Source: Bacillus sp. V2I10 (lineage in GTDB: Bacteria > Bacillota > Bacilli > Bacillales > Bacillaceae). From it: 64,000 nt of DNA. A program made the position numbers and the translations under genes. The DNA lies in NCBI RefSeq assembly GCF_030817055.1, contig NZ_JAUSYV010000001.1, forward strand, positions 2,504,001-2,568,000, in the 5' to 3' direction. Under the pieces are notes generated by a model. It saw only the letters and a list, made by a program, of their open reading frames with translations, was not told the origin of the DNA and made no database searches. Shown here one piece after another: positions 43,591 to 51,089 of the stretch; position 1 is the first letter of the stretch; each line of letters starts with the position of its first letter.

Positions 43591-45015
43591 ATGAAAGGAC
43601 TAATGGAAAAGCTTCCCTATGATTGGATTGAAGAAGTAGTCAATTTAGCGGCAGAATGCATGGTCATTGTGGATCATGAAGGAATTGTTGTTTATCTCAA
43701 TTCGGCCTATTGTGAATTCCTGAATGTAACCGCAGAAGAATCGATTGGGAAACCGGTTCAGGATGTTATTGAAAATACAAGAATGCAGATTGTAGCCAAA
43801 ACCGGTCAGGCGGAAGTGGCGTCCATTCATCCCATTAACGGAAGCGAAATGATTGCAAACCGGTATCCCCTCTATGTGAAAGGACAGCTGGTGGGCGCTG
43901 TAGGAACAGTGATGTTCCGAAATGCTCAGGAATGGCTGGACTATTCTAAGAAAATCCAGCCGATTATGGAAGAATTAAACTATTATAAAACAAAATTTGA
44001 GAAAGAACTTTTCAGCAAATATCATTTTGGGGATCTGGTTGGAAGCAGTCCCAAATTCATGGAAGCCAAGAAGCTGGCAGAGCGGGTTTCGGACAGTCAG
44101 TCGGCCGTTCTCCTGCTTGGGGCATCTGGAACTGGAAAAGAGCTGTTTGCCCACGCCATTCATCAGACTAGCGGAAGACGTTTTGCTCCTTTCATGAGGG
44201 TCAATTGCGCTTCGATCCCCGAGCATTTATTTGAATCGGAAATTTTCGGGTATGAAGAAGGTTCCTTTACCGGTGCAAAAAAGGGCGGGAAAAAGGGAAA
44301 GTTTGAGCTTGCTCACGGAGGGACCATTTTCCTTGATGAGATTGGCGACCTCCCTCTTCAGATGCAAAGCAAATTGCTTCGTGTGCTTCAGGAAAAAGAA
44401 ATTGAGCGAATCGGCGGACGCGCTCCTATTCAAATCGATGTACGGGTGATTTCCGCTACACATCGCAACCTGGAAAAAATGGTTTTGGACGGTGAGTTCA
44501 GGGAGGATCTTTATTATCGTCTGAATGTCATCAAAATCGATATTCCCTCACTTAAGGATCGTAAGGAAGACATAGTCCCAATTTCAAGAATTCTTTTAAA
44601 AAAGCTGGAGACTAAATTTCACAGGTATGGTCTTGATCTCTCTGAAGAGGTGAAGCTTGACCTGGAAAGACACTCTTGGCCCGGGAACATTCGTGAGCTT
44701 GAGAACGTACTTGAACGTGCGGTTAACGTACTGGACGGCCAAATGATTTACCCTGAACATCTGCCTCTGTATCTTCAGCAGGAAGGAAAAGGTCATAGCC
44801 AAACCTACTCAGGTCAATCGCCGCTTAGTCCAACGCACAGCAGAAAACTTTATGTACCTGTCAAACCGCTTAAAGACATCGTGGCTGAAGCTGAGAAAGA
44901 AGCAATATTCCATGCTCTTACGGAAGCGAAAGGGAACAAACTACAGGCAGCCAAACTGCTTGGAATTGGGAAGACAAGTTTTTATGATAAATGCAAGGGG
45001 TATGGGATAAGTTGA
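43591..45015 (+). CDS. Sigma-54-dependent activator with PAS sensor
   Basis: This is a 474-residue bacterial enhancer-binding protein: PAS domain (~15-110; ECMVIVDHEGIVVYLNSAYCEFL), central AAA+ domain with Walker A GASGTGKE (~176-183), a GSFTGA loop in place of the usual GAFTGA that contacts sigma-54 (~224), Walker B GTIFLDEIGDL, and a C-terminal Fis-type helix-turn-helix (KLQAAKLLGIGKTSFYDKCK). It lies directly after the yxjC-scoAB-yxjF operon, whose promoter is sigma-54 type, and is its probable activator, sensing a ligand through PAS. Start ATG 43591 after AAAGAGGTGG. Confidence 0.9.
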   Translation: MKGLMEKLPYDWIEEVVNLAAECMVIVDHEGIVVYLNSAYCEFLNVTAEESIGKPVQDVIENTRMQIVAKTGQAEVASIHPINGSEMIANRYPLYVKGQLVGAVGTVMFRNAQEWLDYSKKIQPIMEELNYYKTKFEKELFSKYHFGDLVGSSPKFMEAKKLAERVSDSQSAVLLLGASGTGKELFAHAIHQTSGRRFAPFMRVNCASIPEHLFESEIFGYEEGSFTGAKKGGKKGKFELAHGGTIFLDEIGDLPLQMQSKLLRVLQEKEIERIGGRAPIQIDVRVISATHRNLEKMVLDGEFREDLYYRLNVIKIDIPSLKDRKEDIVPISRILLKKLETKFHRYGLDLSEEVKLDLERHSWPGNIRELENVLERAVNVLDGQMIYPEHLPLYLQQEGKGHSQTYSGQSPLSPTHSRKLYVPVKPLKDIVAEAEKEAIFHALTEAKGNKLQAAKLLGIGKTSFYDKCKGYGIS

Positions 45016-45298
45016 CTTTTTCAGAAAGCTTCATCAGAAAATGGGAGTGCTAAAATCTATTCGCCAATATGCTGGGAATCGGTATAACGAATGAGAAGTA
45101 TAGAGCAGGGAGCAGAAGAAAAAAGATGGAAGCAAGATATGAAACCTGCTCCTATCTTTTCTTATTCTTTGAGAATGCTTAGACCGCCTTTCTTTAAAAG
45201 TATTTCACCATGGTCTAAAGGGACCCTCTAATAAGGAGTTTCAAAAATAAGAGACAGGCAAGAATCTTTAATGGAAACAATTCCCGTTATTTGAATGA
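45016..45298. other. Intergenic stretch with a terminator-like hairpin
   Basis: GGAGCAG (45109) and CTGCTCC can pair across ~30 nt and are followed by TATCTTTTCTT, a plausible end for the activator transcript. Nothing else recognised. Confidence 0.35.
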
Positions 45299-45366
45299 TT
45301 GAGCTACTTGAATTAACATGTTACTATGAAGTCACACGTAATATGTGACTATCTGGTCACGTGATC
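45299..45366 (+). promoter_or_regulatory. Promoter and double operator of the ArsR-fusion gene
   Basis: TTGAGC (45299-45304), 17-bp spacer, TACTAT (45322-45327). Immediately downstream GTCACA-N7-TGTGAC (45331-45349) is a perfect dyad, followed by a second copy of the half-site in GTCACGTGATC (45356-45366). The placement at the start point predicts autorepression by the encoded ArsR domain. Confidence 0.65.
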
Positions 45367-45400
45367 ATTCCATGCTGAAATGAACGAAAGGATCGTGGAT

Positions 45401-46186
45401 ATGGAAGACAAGCTTTCCACATTGTTTAAAGCGCTTGGCCACCCAATTAGGAGACGCATTCTTGATATTCTTAAAGAATCAGCTAAAACAACTGGCGAAT
45501 TAAATGACTATTTTCCTGAAGTATCCAGGTATGCAATCATGAAACATCTGACCGCCCTTGAGGAAGGGAACTTGGTTGTTGTAAGACGGGAAGGAAAATA
45601 CAGACTTAATTACTTAAACGCCGTTCCTCTGCAGGAAATGCATAACCGGTGGGTGGGAAAATACATTGAGACAGCGGCCGGTTCTTTACTTCAATTAAAA
45701 TTGGCTGCTGAACAAAAAGGAGAAGAAGAAATGAACTTGGCAGAACAAGCAAAAGTGTTTCGAATTGAACAAGAGGTTTTCATAGACGCACCAAGAGAAC
45801 AGGTATTCAAGGCATTGACAGAAAAGGCAGAAGATTGGTGGGAGTTTCGGTTAGCTCCAAAAGGAGTGACATCGAAGTTTACGTTTGATCCTGTGCCAGG
45901 CGGCCAGTTTATCGAAAGATGGGGTGAAACAGAAGGGGCAGTGTGGGGGAATGTTTATTATGTTAATGCTCCGGAAGAAATACGCCTTCATGGACATTTA
46001 GGAATGCAGGGAGCAGTCAATAGTTCTTATACGTACCGTTTAATTGAAAAAAATGATGCTACAATCCTTCAGCTTTCCCATACCGCTTCAGGAGTGATTG
46101 AAGAAAACTGGGAGCAGGATCATACTGAAGGATGGAAACATCTGCTGGGAACATTATTAAAAAAATATGCAGAACAAAATAATTGA
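45401..46186 (+). CDS. ArsR-family repressor fused to an SRPBCC (AHSA1-like) domain
   Basis: The 261-residue protein has an N-terminal ArsR winged helix (~1-95: LSTLFKALGHPIRRRILDIL, SRYAIMKHLTALEEGNLV) joined by a helical linker to a START/AHSA1-type SRPBCC domain (~118-261: VFIDAPREQVFKALTEKAEDWW, GGQFIERWGETEGAVWG). SRPBCC domains bind hydrophobic small molecules, so the fusion could be a one-component sensor. No ArsR metal-site CxC is visible. Start ATG 45401 is 8 nt from AAAGGA; ATG 45380 is upstream of that site. It is followed by a second SRPBCC gene. Confidence 0.85.
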   Translation: MEDKLSTLFKALGHPIRRRILDILKESAKTTGELNDYFPEVSRYAIMKHLTALEEGNLVVVRREGKYRLNYLNAVPLQEMHNRWVGKYIETAAGSLLQLKLAAEQKGEEEMNLAEQAKVFRIEQEVFIDAPREQVFKALTEKAEDWWEFRLAPKGVTSKFTFDPVPGGQFIERWGETEGAVWGNVYYVNAPEEIRLHGHLGMQGAVNSSYTYRLIEKNDATILQLSHTASGVIEENWEQDHTEGWKHLLGTLLKKYAEQNN

Positions 46187-46213
46187 TAGTTGCCTTTTGG
46201 AGGATTAAAGAGA

Positions 46214-46651
46214 ATGGTTGATGTATTCACTGAGATAGAAATCATGTGCACTGCTGAAAAGGTGTCAGCGTTTGCTTCAGATCCTGACAATGCACCTGAA
46301 TGGTATGTAAATATTCATTCGGCAGAATGGATGACCGCAAAATCGTTAACAATTGGCTCTCAAATTGCATTTAAAGCAAAATTCCTCATGAGGGAGCTCT
46401 CGTATGTTTATGAAATTGCAGAATTCATTCCAGGTGAAAGAATGGTCATGAGAACGGCTGACGGACCTTTTCCAATGGAGACCATCTACACTTGGCAGGC
46501 AGCTGATCAGCATACAACCCGAATGACACTTCAAAATATAGGGAATCCGACAGGCTTTTCAAAATGGATAGCTCCGTTTATGTCTATCATGATGAAAAGA
46601 GCGAATATCAAAGATTTAAAAAAACTGAAGAACATCCTGGAAAATAGATAA
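46214..46651 (+). CDS. SRPBCC family protein
   Basis: The 145-residue polyketide-cyclase/START-like protein (VFTEIEIMCTAEKVSAFASDPDNAPEWYVNI, ..FIPGERMVMRTADGPFPMETIYTW) has the deep hydrophobic cavity family fold. It probably binds a lipid or aromatic ligand. It follows the ArsR-SRPBCC fusion by 27 nt and is likely co-transcribed, so both may handle the same ligand. Start ATG 46214 is 10 nt from GGAGG. Confidence 0.8.
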   Translation: MVDVFTEIEIMCTAEKVSAFASDPDNAPEWYVNIHSAEWMTAKSLTIGSQIAFKAKFLMRELSYVYEIAEFIPGERMVMRTADGPFPMETIYTWQAADQHTTRMTLQNIGNPTGFSKWIAPFMSIMMKRANIKDLKKLKNILENR

Positions 46652-46872
46652 ACGCTGTATTTTTTATATGGAGAGCTTTAAAATCTGGCTCTTCTTCCTG
46701 GATATTCGGTAAAGATAAATCATACAGAATAATAGGAGGCAGCCTATAAGCGAATCAGGTAGTGCTGTCCCCTAAATCGATTTCGGATAATTGTCTTGCG
46801 GCCGGAAATCCTTGTCAGATAATTTATAAACATAGAGCAAAGCAGTACAATATCATAGAGCGAGGTTAAATT

Positions 46873-48363
46873 GTGGATTTATATACATATGCAAAATACG
46901 ATGGCACTGGACTTGCCGAATTGGTGAAAAAGAAAGAAGTAACACCGAAAGAATTGACAGAAGCCGCTTTTAAACAAATTGAGCATGTCAATCCTCTCTT
47001 AAATGGTGTGGTCCGCACAAGGCAGGAAAAGGTTTTAAAAGAGCTTTTGCAGCTTGATCTTCAGAAGCAGCCGTTTGCGGGGGTTCCCATGCTGCTGAAG
47101 GATATTTCTCAGGCGGTTGAAGGGGAACCTTTAACGGCAGGATCAAGGCTCCTTAAAGATAACATTTCAGGCAAAGATTCTAATTTTGTTGCCCGGTTAA
47201 GACACGCGGGATTTTTATTTTTGGGCCATACGAACACTCCTGAATTTGGTTTAAAAAATATTACAGAGCCTGAAGTTCACGGACAGACGAAGAATCCATG
47301 GAATACAAAGTACTCAGCAGGCGGGTCGAGCGGCGGATCAGCAGCGAGCGTGGCAGCAGGCATAGTTCCGATTGCCGGAGCAAGTGACGGGGGAGGCTCA
47401 ATCCGAATTCCGGCCTCTTTTACGAGCCTGTTTGGACTAAAACCTACTAGAGGAAGAACGCCAGTAGGACCAAGTGTCGGCAGGCAATGGCAGGGAGCTT
47501 CAATTGACTTTGTTCTGACAAAAACAGTCCGCGACAGTGCCGCTATGCTTGATATTCTCCAAATCATTCAGCCGGAAGCTGCTTTCCATACCCCGTTGTT
47601 TGCAGGCAAATATACGGATGTTTCTAAAAAAGGGACAAAACGCCCTTTACGGGTAGCGTTTCAAACCCAGTCTCCTGTCGGAACACCAGTCAGTGACGAA
47701 GCAATTACAGCCGTTAATCGTATGGTGAAGTGGCTTGAAGATCAGGGGCATGAAGTAGAAGAGCGCGGAAACGGCATCGACGGAGTCAGACTGATGGAAA
47801 ACTACTATATTATGAATAATGGTGAAATGGCTGCAACTATTCTCGGCCTTGAAAAAATGCTCGGCAGACCAATTGCAGCAAATGACGTAGAAATTGTCAC
47901 TTGGGTGTTAAGTGTTGCAGGACATTCCGTAACAGCTGCCGAATTTACACAGAGTCTGGCTGAATGGGATACTGCAGCTGCTCAAATGGCTGCTTTTCAT
48001 GAAACGTTCGATTTGTATTTAACTCCGGCAACTGCATTTCCAGCTCCTAAAGCCGGAGAGCTCACCCAGACTGAAGAAGAAATCCAGTCGCTGCTGAAGG
48101 TCAGTGAGCTGAAAAAAGAAGAACATTTATCATTCGTTTATGACATGTTCTTAAAGAGTTTAACGGTTACACCTTTTACACAGCTTGCAAACCTGACAGG
48201 ACAGCCTGCGATGAGTGTGCCTATTCATATCACAGCTGAAGGATTGCCTCTGGGTGTTCAATTTGTGGCACCTAAAGGGAAAGAAGACATGCTTCTTGCA
48301 CTAGCATTTCAGCTTGAACAATCTGATCTGTGGATTGGCATGGAAGGAAATCCATTTTTCTAA
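46873..48363 (+). CDS. Amidase signature family hydrolase
   Basis: This is a 496-residue amidase with the Ser-cisSer-Lys triad region: Lys in MLLKDISQ (~79), and the glycine/serine-rich AGGSSGGSAASVAAGIVPIAGASDGGGSIRIPAS signature, read here in parts (residues ~155-185). It is not GatA, since no gatC/gatB adjoin. It resembles NylA-like (6-aminohexanoate cyclic dimer) amidases as I recall them. The substrate is unknown. Start GTG 46873 is 7 nt after GAGG. Single gene. Confidence 0.85.
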   Translation: MDLYTYAKYDGTGLAELVKKKEVTPKELTEAAFKQIEHVNPLLNGVVRTRQEKVLKELLQLDLQKQPFAGVPMLLKDISQAVEGEPLTAGSRLLKDNISGKDSNFVARLRHAGFLFLGHTNTPEFGLKNITEPEVHGQTKNPWNTKYSAGGSSGGSAASVAAGIVPIAGASDGGGSIRIPASFTSLFGLKPTRGRTPVGPSVGRQWQGASIDFVLTKTVRDSAAMLDILQIIQPEAAFHTPLFAGKYTDVSKKGTKRPLRVAFQTQSPVGTPVSDEAITAVNRMVKWLEDQGHEVEERGNGIDGVRLMENYYIMNNGEMAATILGLEKMLGRPIAANDVEIVTWVLSVAGHSVTAAEFTQSLAEWDTAAAQMAAFHETFDLYLTPATAFPAPKAGELTQTEEEIQSLLKVSELKKEEHLSFVYDMFLKSLTVTPFTQLANLTGQPAMSVPIHITAEGLPLGVQFVAPKGKEDMLLALAFQLEQSDLWIGMEGNPFF

Positions 48364-48465
48364 AAATCATTATCATTTTAAGCGAGTAATTTAGTGTCCG
48401 TGTTAAAGTTTCGAAAAATTGGCCGATATAGAAGGAAAGCATTTAATCAGGCTGGAGGATGACTG

Positions 48466-48618
48466 ATGGAAGAAGAAGTAAAGAATTGTCCTAAATGCAG
48501 AATGTTTCAAAAGCATACAGACAGTAAGTGCCAGGTGTGCGGACATACAGTCATGGATTCCATTTTGGCCTTATATCCTTCAAAAAGCGCCGGAAAACGC
48601 TTGGCAAAAAAGAAGTAA
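48466..48618 (+). CDS. 50-residue zinc-ribbon protein
   Basis: ATG 48466 follows GGAGG and encodes MEEEVKNCPKCRMF..., with two CxxC pairs (CPKC and CQVC, 14 residues apart) and a basic tail (KRLAKKK). This is a typical short zinc-ribbon of bacilli with unknown partner. A terminator follows. It is too short for most gene callers, but the ribosome binding site, motif and terminator support it. Confidence 0.7.
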   Translation: MEEEVKNCPKCRMFQKHTDSKCQVCGHTVMDSILALYPSKSAGKRLAKKK

Positions 48619-48645
48619 CGAACACGGACTTTGCTAAAGAAAAAG

Positions 48646-48674
48646 AAACCATCAATTTTAATGATGGTTTTTTT
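48646..48674 (+). terminator. Terminator of the zinc-ribbon gene
   Basis: AAACCATCA-N7-TGATGGTTT followed by T residues. Confidence 0.85.
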
Positions 48675-48749
48675 CGTATGTAATAAAAGGCAGACAAAAC
48701 AGGAAACCTAAAAAAAAGAGGGTTCCTTCCTAAGGGTTTTTATTTGATT

Positions 48750-48779
48750 TATATATATCTTACTTGTAAGATATATATA
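48750..48779. promoter_or_regulatory. Perfect 14-bp palindrome upstream of the spx-sasA-marR operon
   Basis: TATATATATCTTAC-TT-GTAAGATATATATA, overlapping a TATAAT at 48778-48783. The core ATCTTACTTGTAAGAT has the length and symmetry of a MarR/DUF24-type operator. The MarR protein encoded third in the operon is the natural candidate. Confidence 0.6.
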
Positions 48780-48850
48780 TAATAATTAATTAAATTCATT
48801 TCACGAACCAGTGAATGTAAAATCATTCATTAAAGGAGAGGAATTCATTA

Positions 48851-49258
48851 ATGGCCATTACTATGTTTACGTCTTGCAGCTGCACATCTTGCAGAAAGTC
48901 AAAAATGTGGATGGAAGAGCATGGTCTTTCCTATACAGAAAGAAATATTCTTACACAGCCTTTAACAATGAAAGAACTAAAACAGATTCTTCACATGACA
49001 GAAGAAGGTACAGATGAAATTCTATCAACCCGCTCAAAACAATTTCAGGAATTGGATATGAATTTAGATGCTTTGCACTTGAAGGAATTACTTGCACTTA
49101 TCCAAGAGAAGCCGGGAATTATGCGCTGCCCGATCATACTGGATGAAAAACGTTTTTTAGTGGGATTTAACGAAGATGAGATCCGGAAATTCCTTCCCCG
49201 TAATATACGGGCCTACCTTTTAAAGCTGCTTGAAGCGAAAACAATGCTGCCTAATTAA
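48851..49258 (+). CDS. Spx/ArsC-family redox regulator
   Basis: The 135-residue Spx paralogue is collinear with Spx. It has the CxxC redox switch (Cys-11, Cys-14), Gly-53 and Arg-61 equivalent to Spx Gly-52 and Arg-60 at the RNA-polymerase alpha-CTD interface, and NEDEIRKFLPR near the end. Two differences stand out: an additional Cys-9, and Cys-93 replacing the Arg before the cis-Pro (RCP where Spx has RRP). It probably binds RNA polymerase and redirects transcription under thiol stress. Start ATG 48851 follows AAAGGAGAGG. First gene of a three-gene operon. Confidence 0.88.
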   Translation: MAITMFTSCSCTSCRKSKMWMEEHGLSYTERNILTQPLTMKELKQILHMTEEGTDEILSTRSKQFQELDMNLDALHLKELLALIQEKPGIMRCPIILDEKRFLVGFNEDEIRKFLPRNIRAYLLKLLEAKTMLPN

Positions 49259-49286
49259 CGGTTCGACTGATAAAGGAGAATTACAA

Positions 49287-50027
49287 GTGGAAGAATTGCC
49301 AATACCCAACATGAATTATGATCAGCTTAAGAAAATAAAAAATGAATTAACGCGGTTTATGATGTCCTATAAATTTGCGTTAGAAGAAATGAACACGAAA
49401 ATAAATATCCTTGAACAGGAATTTCAATATATTCATGAGTATAATCCGATTGAACATGTCAGCTCGCGTTTGAAGTCTCCTGAGAGCATCGTAAACAAAA
49501 TATACAGGAAGAATTACGACCTTACCTTGACCGATATTAAAAAAAATATAAAAGACATAGCAGGTATTCGCATCACCTGTTCTTTTTTGTCTGACATTTA
49601 TCAAATCAGCGAGATGATTCAAAACCAAAAGGATATCAATGTCGTTGAATGCAAGGATTACATAAAAAATCCTAAGCCAAACGGCTATCAAAGTCTGCAT
49701 TTAATAGTGAAAATTCCAGTGTTTATGTCAGACCGCCAGGAAGACATCCTTGTAGAAATACAAATTAGAACGATTGCGATGGATTTTTGGGCAAGCCTTG
49801 AACACAAGATTTATTATAAATATAATAAAGAAATTCCTGAGCGGCTTACAAAAGAATTAAAAGAAGCCGCAGTCTCTGCTGCGGAACTAGACCGAAAAAT
49901 GGAGAAGCTTCATAATGAAATGACAGATTTAAAAGAAGCAGAGGAACCGGCAGGGGAACTGTCCCAGCTGCTGCTCAGCAAGGAACAATTTAAGCTTCCC
50001 ATTGATTTAATTAACTCATTAAAATAA
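49287..50027 (+). CDS. Small alarmone synthetase (SasA/YwaC-like)
   Basis: This is a 246-residue single-domain RelA/SpoT-type (p)ppGpp synthetase with no hydrolase, TGS or ACT domains. Synthetase signatures are NPIEHVSSRLKSPESIVNKI, DIAGIRITCSF, KPNGYQSLHL and EIQIRTIAMDFWASLEHKIYYK (G-loop and pyrophosphate-transfer residues intact). It is closest to B. subtilis SasA (YwaC) with an extra C-terminal helix (~205-246). Start GTG 49287 lies 7 nt after AAAGGAGAA, 28 nt after the spx-like stop. The neighbours suggest alarmone production in response to redox or antibiotic stress. Confidence 0.92.
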   Translation: MEELPIPNMNYDQLKKIKNELTRFMMSYKFALEEMNTKINILEQEFQYIHEYNPIEHVSSRLKSPESIVNKIYRKNYDLTLTDIKKNIKDIAGIRITCSFLSDIYQISEMIQNQKDINVVECKDYIKNPKPNGYQSLHLIVKIPVFMSDRQEDILVEIQIRTIAMDFWASLEHKIYYKYNKEIPERLTKELKEAAVSAAELDRKMEKLHNEMTDLKEAEEPAGELSQLLLSKEQFKLPIDLINSLK

Positions 50028-50053
50028 GGAACTGTTTGTGGAGATGAAAGTGT

Positions 50054-50488
50054 ATGAATAAAAAAAGAAGTGAAAATATCGTTTCCTTATTTGAGATTTT
50101 CGTTTCACTTGAACGTAAATGGATGAATGACTGGAATCATCTGAATGAGGTCGGCCTTTCGAAAACTCATATTCTGATTCTGCAAATTCTTGAAACGGAA
50201 GGGCTGAAGCGTCCGTCAATACTTGCAGAGCAATTACAGATTACTACGGGAGGTGTGACCGTCCTCACAAGCAAGCTAATCAAAGACGGGTTTGTCCAGA
50301 AATGCCAAAATGAACGTGACCGCAGAGCATACAACCTTGAAATCACGGATTCTGGAAAAAATCTTCTGCATTCGGCCAGGAGCCAAATCAATCAGCAGAT
50401 CCAAAAAATGTTCGGAATGCTTTCAGATGAAGAAATTCAGAAATTACGGGATATCTTTTACAAATGCTTAATGGGGCAAAAAAAATAA
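50054..50488 (+). CDS. MarR-family regulator
   Basis: The 144-residue MarR protein has an N-terminal dimerisation helix, winged helix (RPSILAEQLQITTGGVTVLTSKLIKDGFVQK, ~52-83) and wing (NERDRRAYNLEITDSG). No conserved N-terminal redox Cys of the OhrR type is present. It ends the spx-sasA operon, 26 nt after sasA, and may repress the operon through the palindrome at 48750. Start ATG 50054 follows GGAGATGAAAG. Confidence 0.85.
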   Translation: MNKKRSENIVSLFEIFVSLERKWMNDWNHLNEVGLSKTHILILQILETEGLKRPSILAEQLQITTGGVTVLTSKLIKDGFVQKCQNERDRRAYNLEITDSGKNLLHSARSQINQQIQKMFGMLSDEEIQKLRDIFYKCLMGQKK

Positions 50489-50528
50489 GCTTTATGCTGA
50501 CAGGAGAGTTTTAAGGTTTACATTAAAA

Positions 50529-50552
50529 AGAAAGCCAGTGATCTGGCTTTCT
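50529..50552 (+). terminator. Terminator hairpin, copy 1 of a duplicated element
   Basis: AGAAAGCCAG-TGAT-CTGGCTTTCT. The identical 24 nt recur at 50712-50735. Confidence 0.7.
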
Positions 50553-50564
50553 CAGAGTATAGAC

Positions 50565-50608
50565 AAACCCCTTTTCCAGAGAAAGTATTGAAGAAAAAGG
50601 GGTTTTTG
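50565..50608 (+). terminator. Second tandem terminator
   Basis: AAACCCCTTTT pairs with AAAAGGGGTTT across ~20 nt, followed by TTGTTTCTT. Confidence 0.7.
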
Positions 50609-50711
50609 TTTCTTGAATTTTGCATATATTGATATCTATTCAAAAAAATCATACTATATCTTGAACCTCATCTAGATAAAGAAAATAGCTGCCGACTTTG
50701 TCGACAGCCTG

Positions 50712-50741
50712 AGAAAGCCAGTGATCTGGCTTTCTTTTGTT
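50712..50741 (+). terminator. Terminator hairpin, copy 2
   Basis: Same 24-nt hairpin as 50529-50552, followed by TTTGTTT. A further small hairpin GCTGCCGAC-TTT-GTCGACAGC lies just before it (50688-50708). Confidence 0.65.
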
Positions 50742-50860
50742 TAGCTTTCTTCATTTAAGCAAGTATCGCACAGCCATAAATTTTCCGCTTCGGAGAATGT
50801 CAATTTTTTATGAAATGAGCATTCGTCGCATAGATCTTCTTTTTCTTCAATGTCTTTCAC
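50741..50860 (-). CDS. 39-residue zinc-binding protein
   Basis: Minus-strand GTG 50860, preceded by GGGAGG, encodes MKDIEEKEDLCDECSFHKKL..WLCDTCLNEES. Two CxxC motifs (CDEC and CDTC) 16 residues apart indicate a zinc ribbon. The length is below the usual caller limit. Function unknown; the ribosome binding site and motif support a real gene. Confidence 0.65.
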   Translation of the reverse strand: MKDIEEKEDLCDECSFHKKLTFSEAENLWLCDTCLNEES

Positions 50861-51047
50861 ATGCGTAGCCTCCCTTTATCGGCAATAGGTTCTCATCCAT
50901 AAGAAGCTGTCATTTATATATGTATGATTATGATTCTAGATATACCCCTATAGAAATAAAAGGAAACATTTCCTTTTATTTCGTGAAAAAGGATGAATCC
51001 GATAATCGTTTTTTAAATAAAATACAGCATAATATTTAAAATAAAAG

Positions 51048-51089
51048 AGACGGCATCTTACATTTCTCTGTAACATGCCGTCTTTTTTC
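51048..51089. terminator. Bidirectional terminator downstream of speE
   Basis: AGACGGCAT..TTACA pairs with TGTAA..ATGCCGTCT, flanked by A- and T-runs. It overlaps the last bases of the speE-like gene. A separate palindrome GAAATAAAAGGAAA-CATT-TCCTTTTATTTC lies at 50954-50983. Confidence 0.85.
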
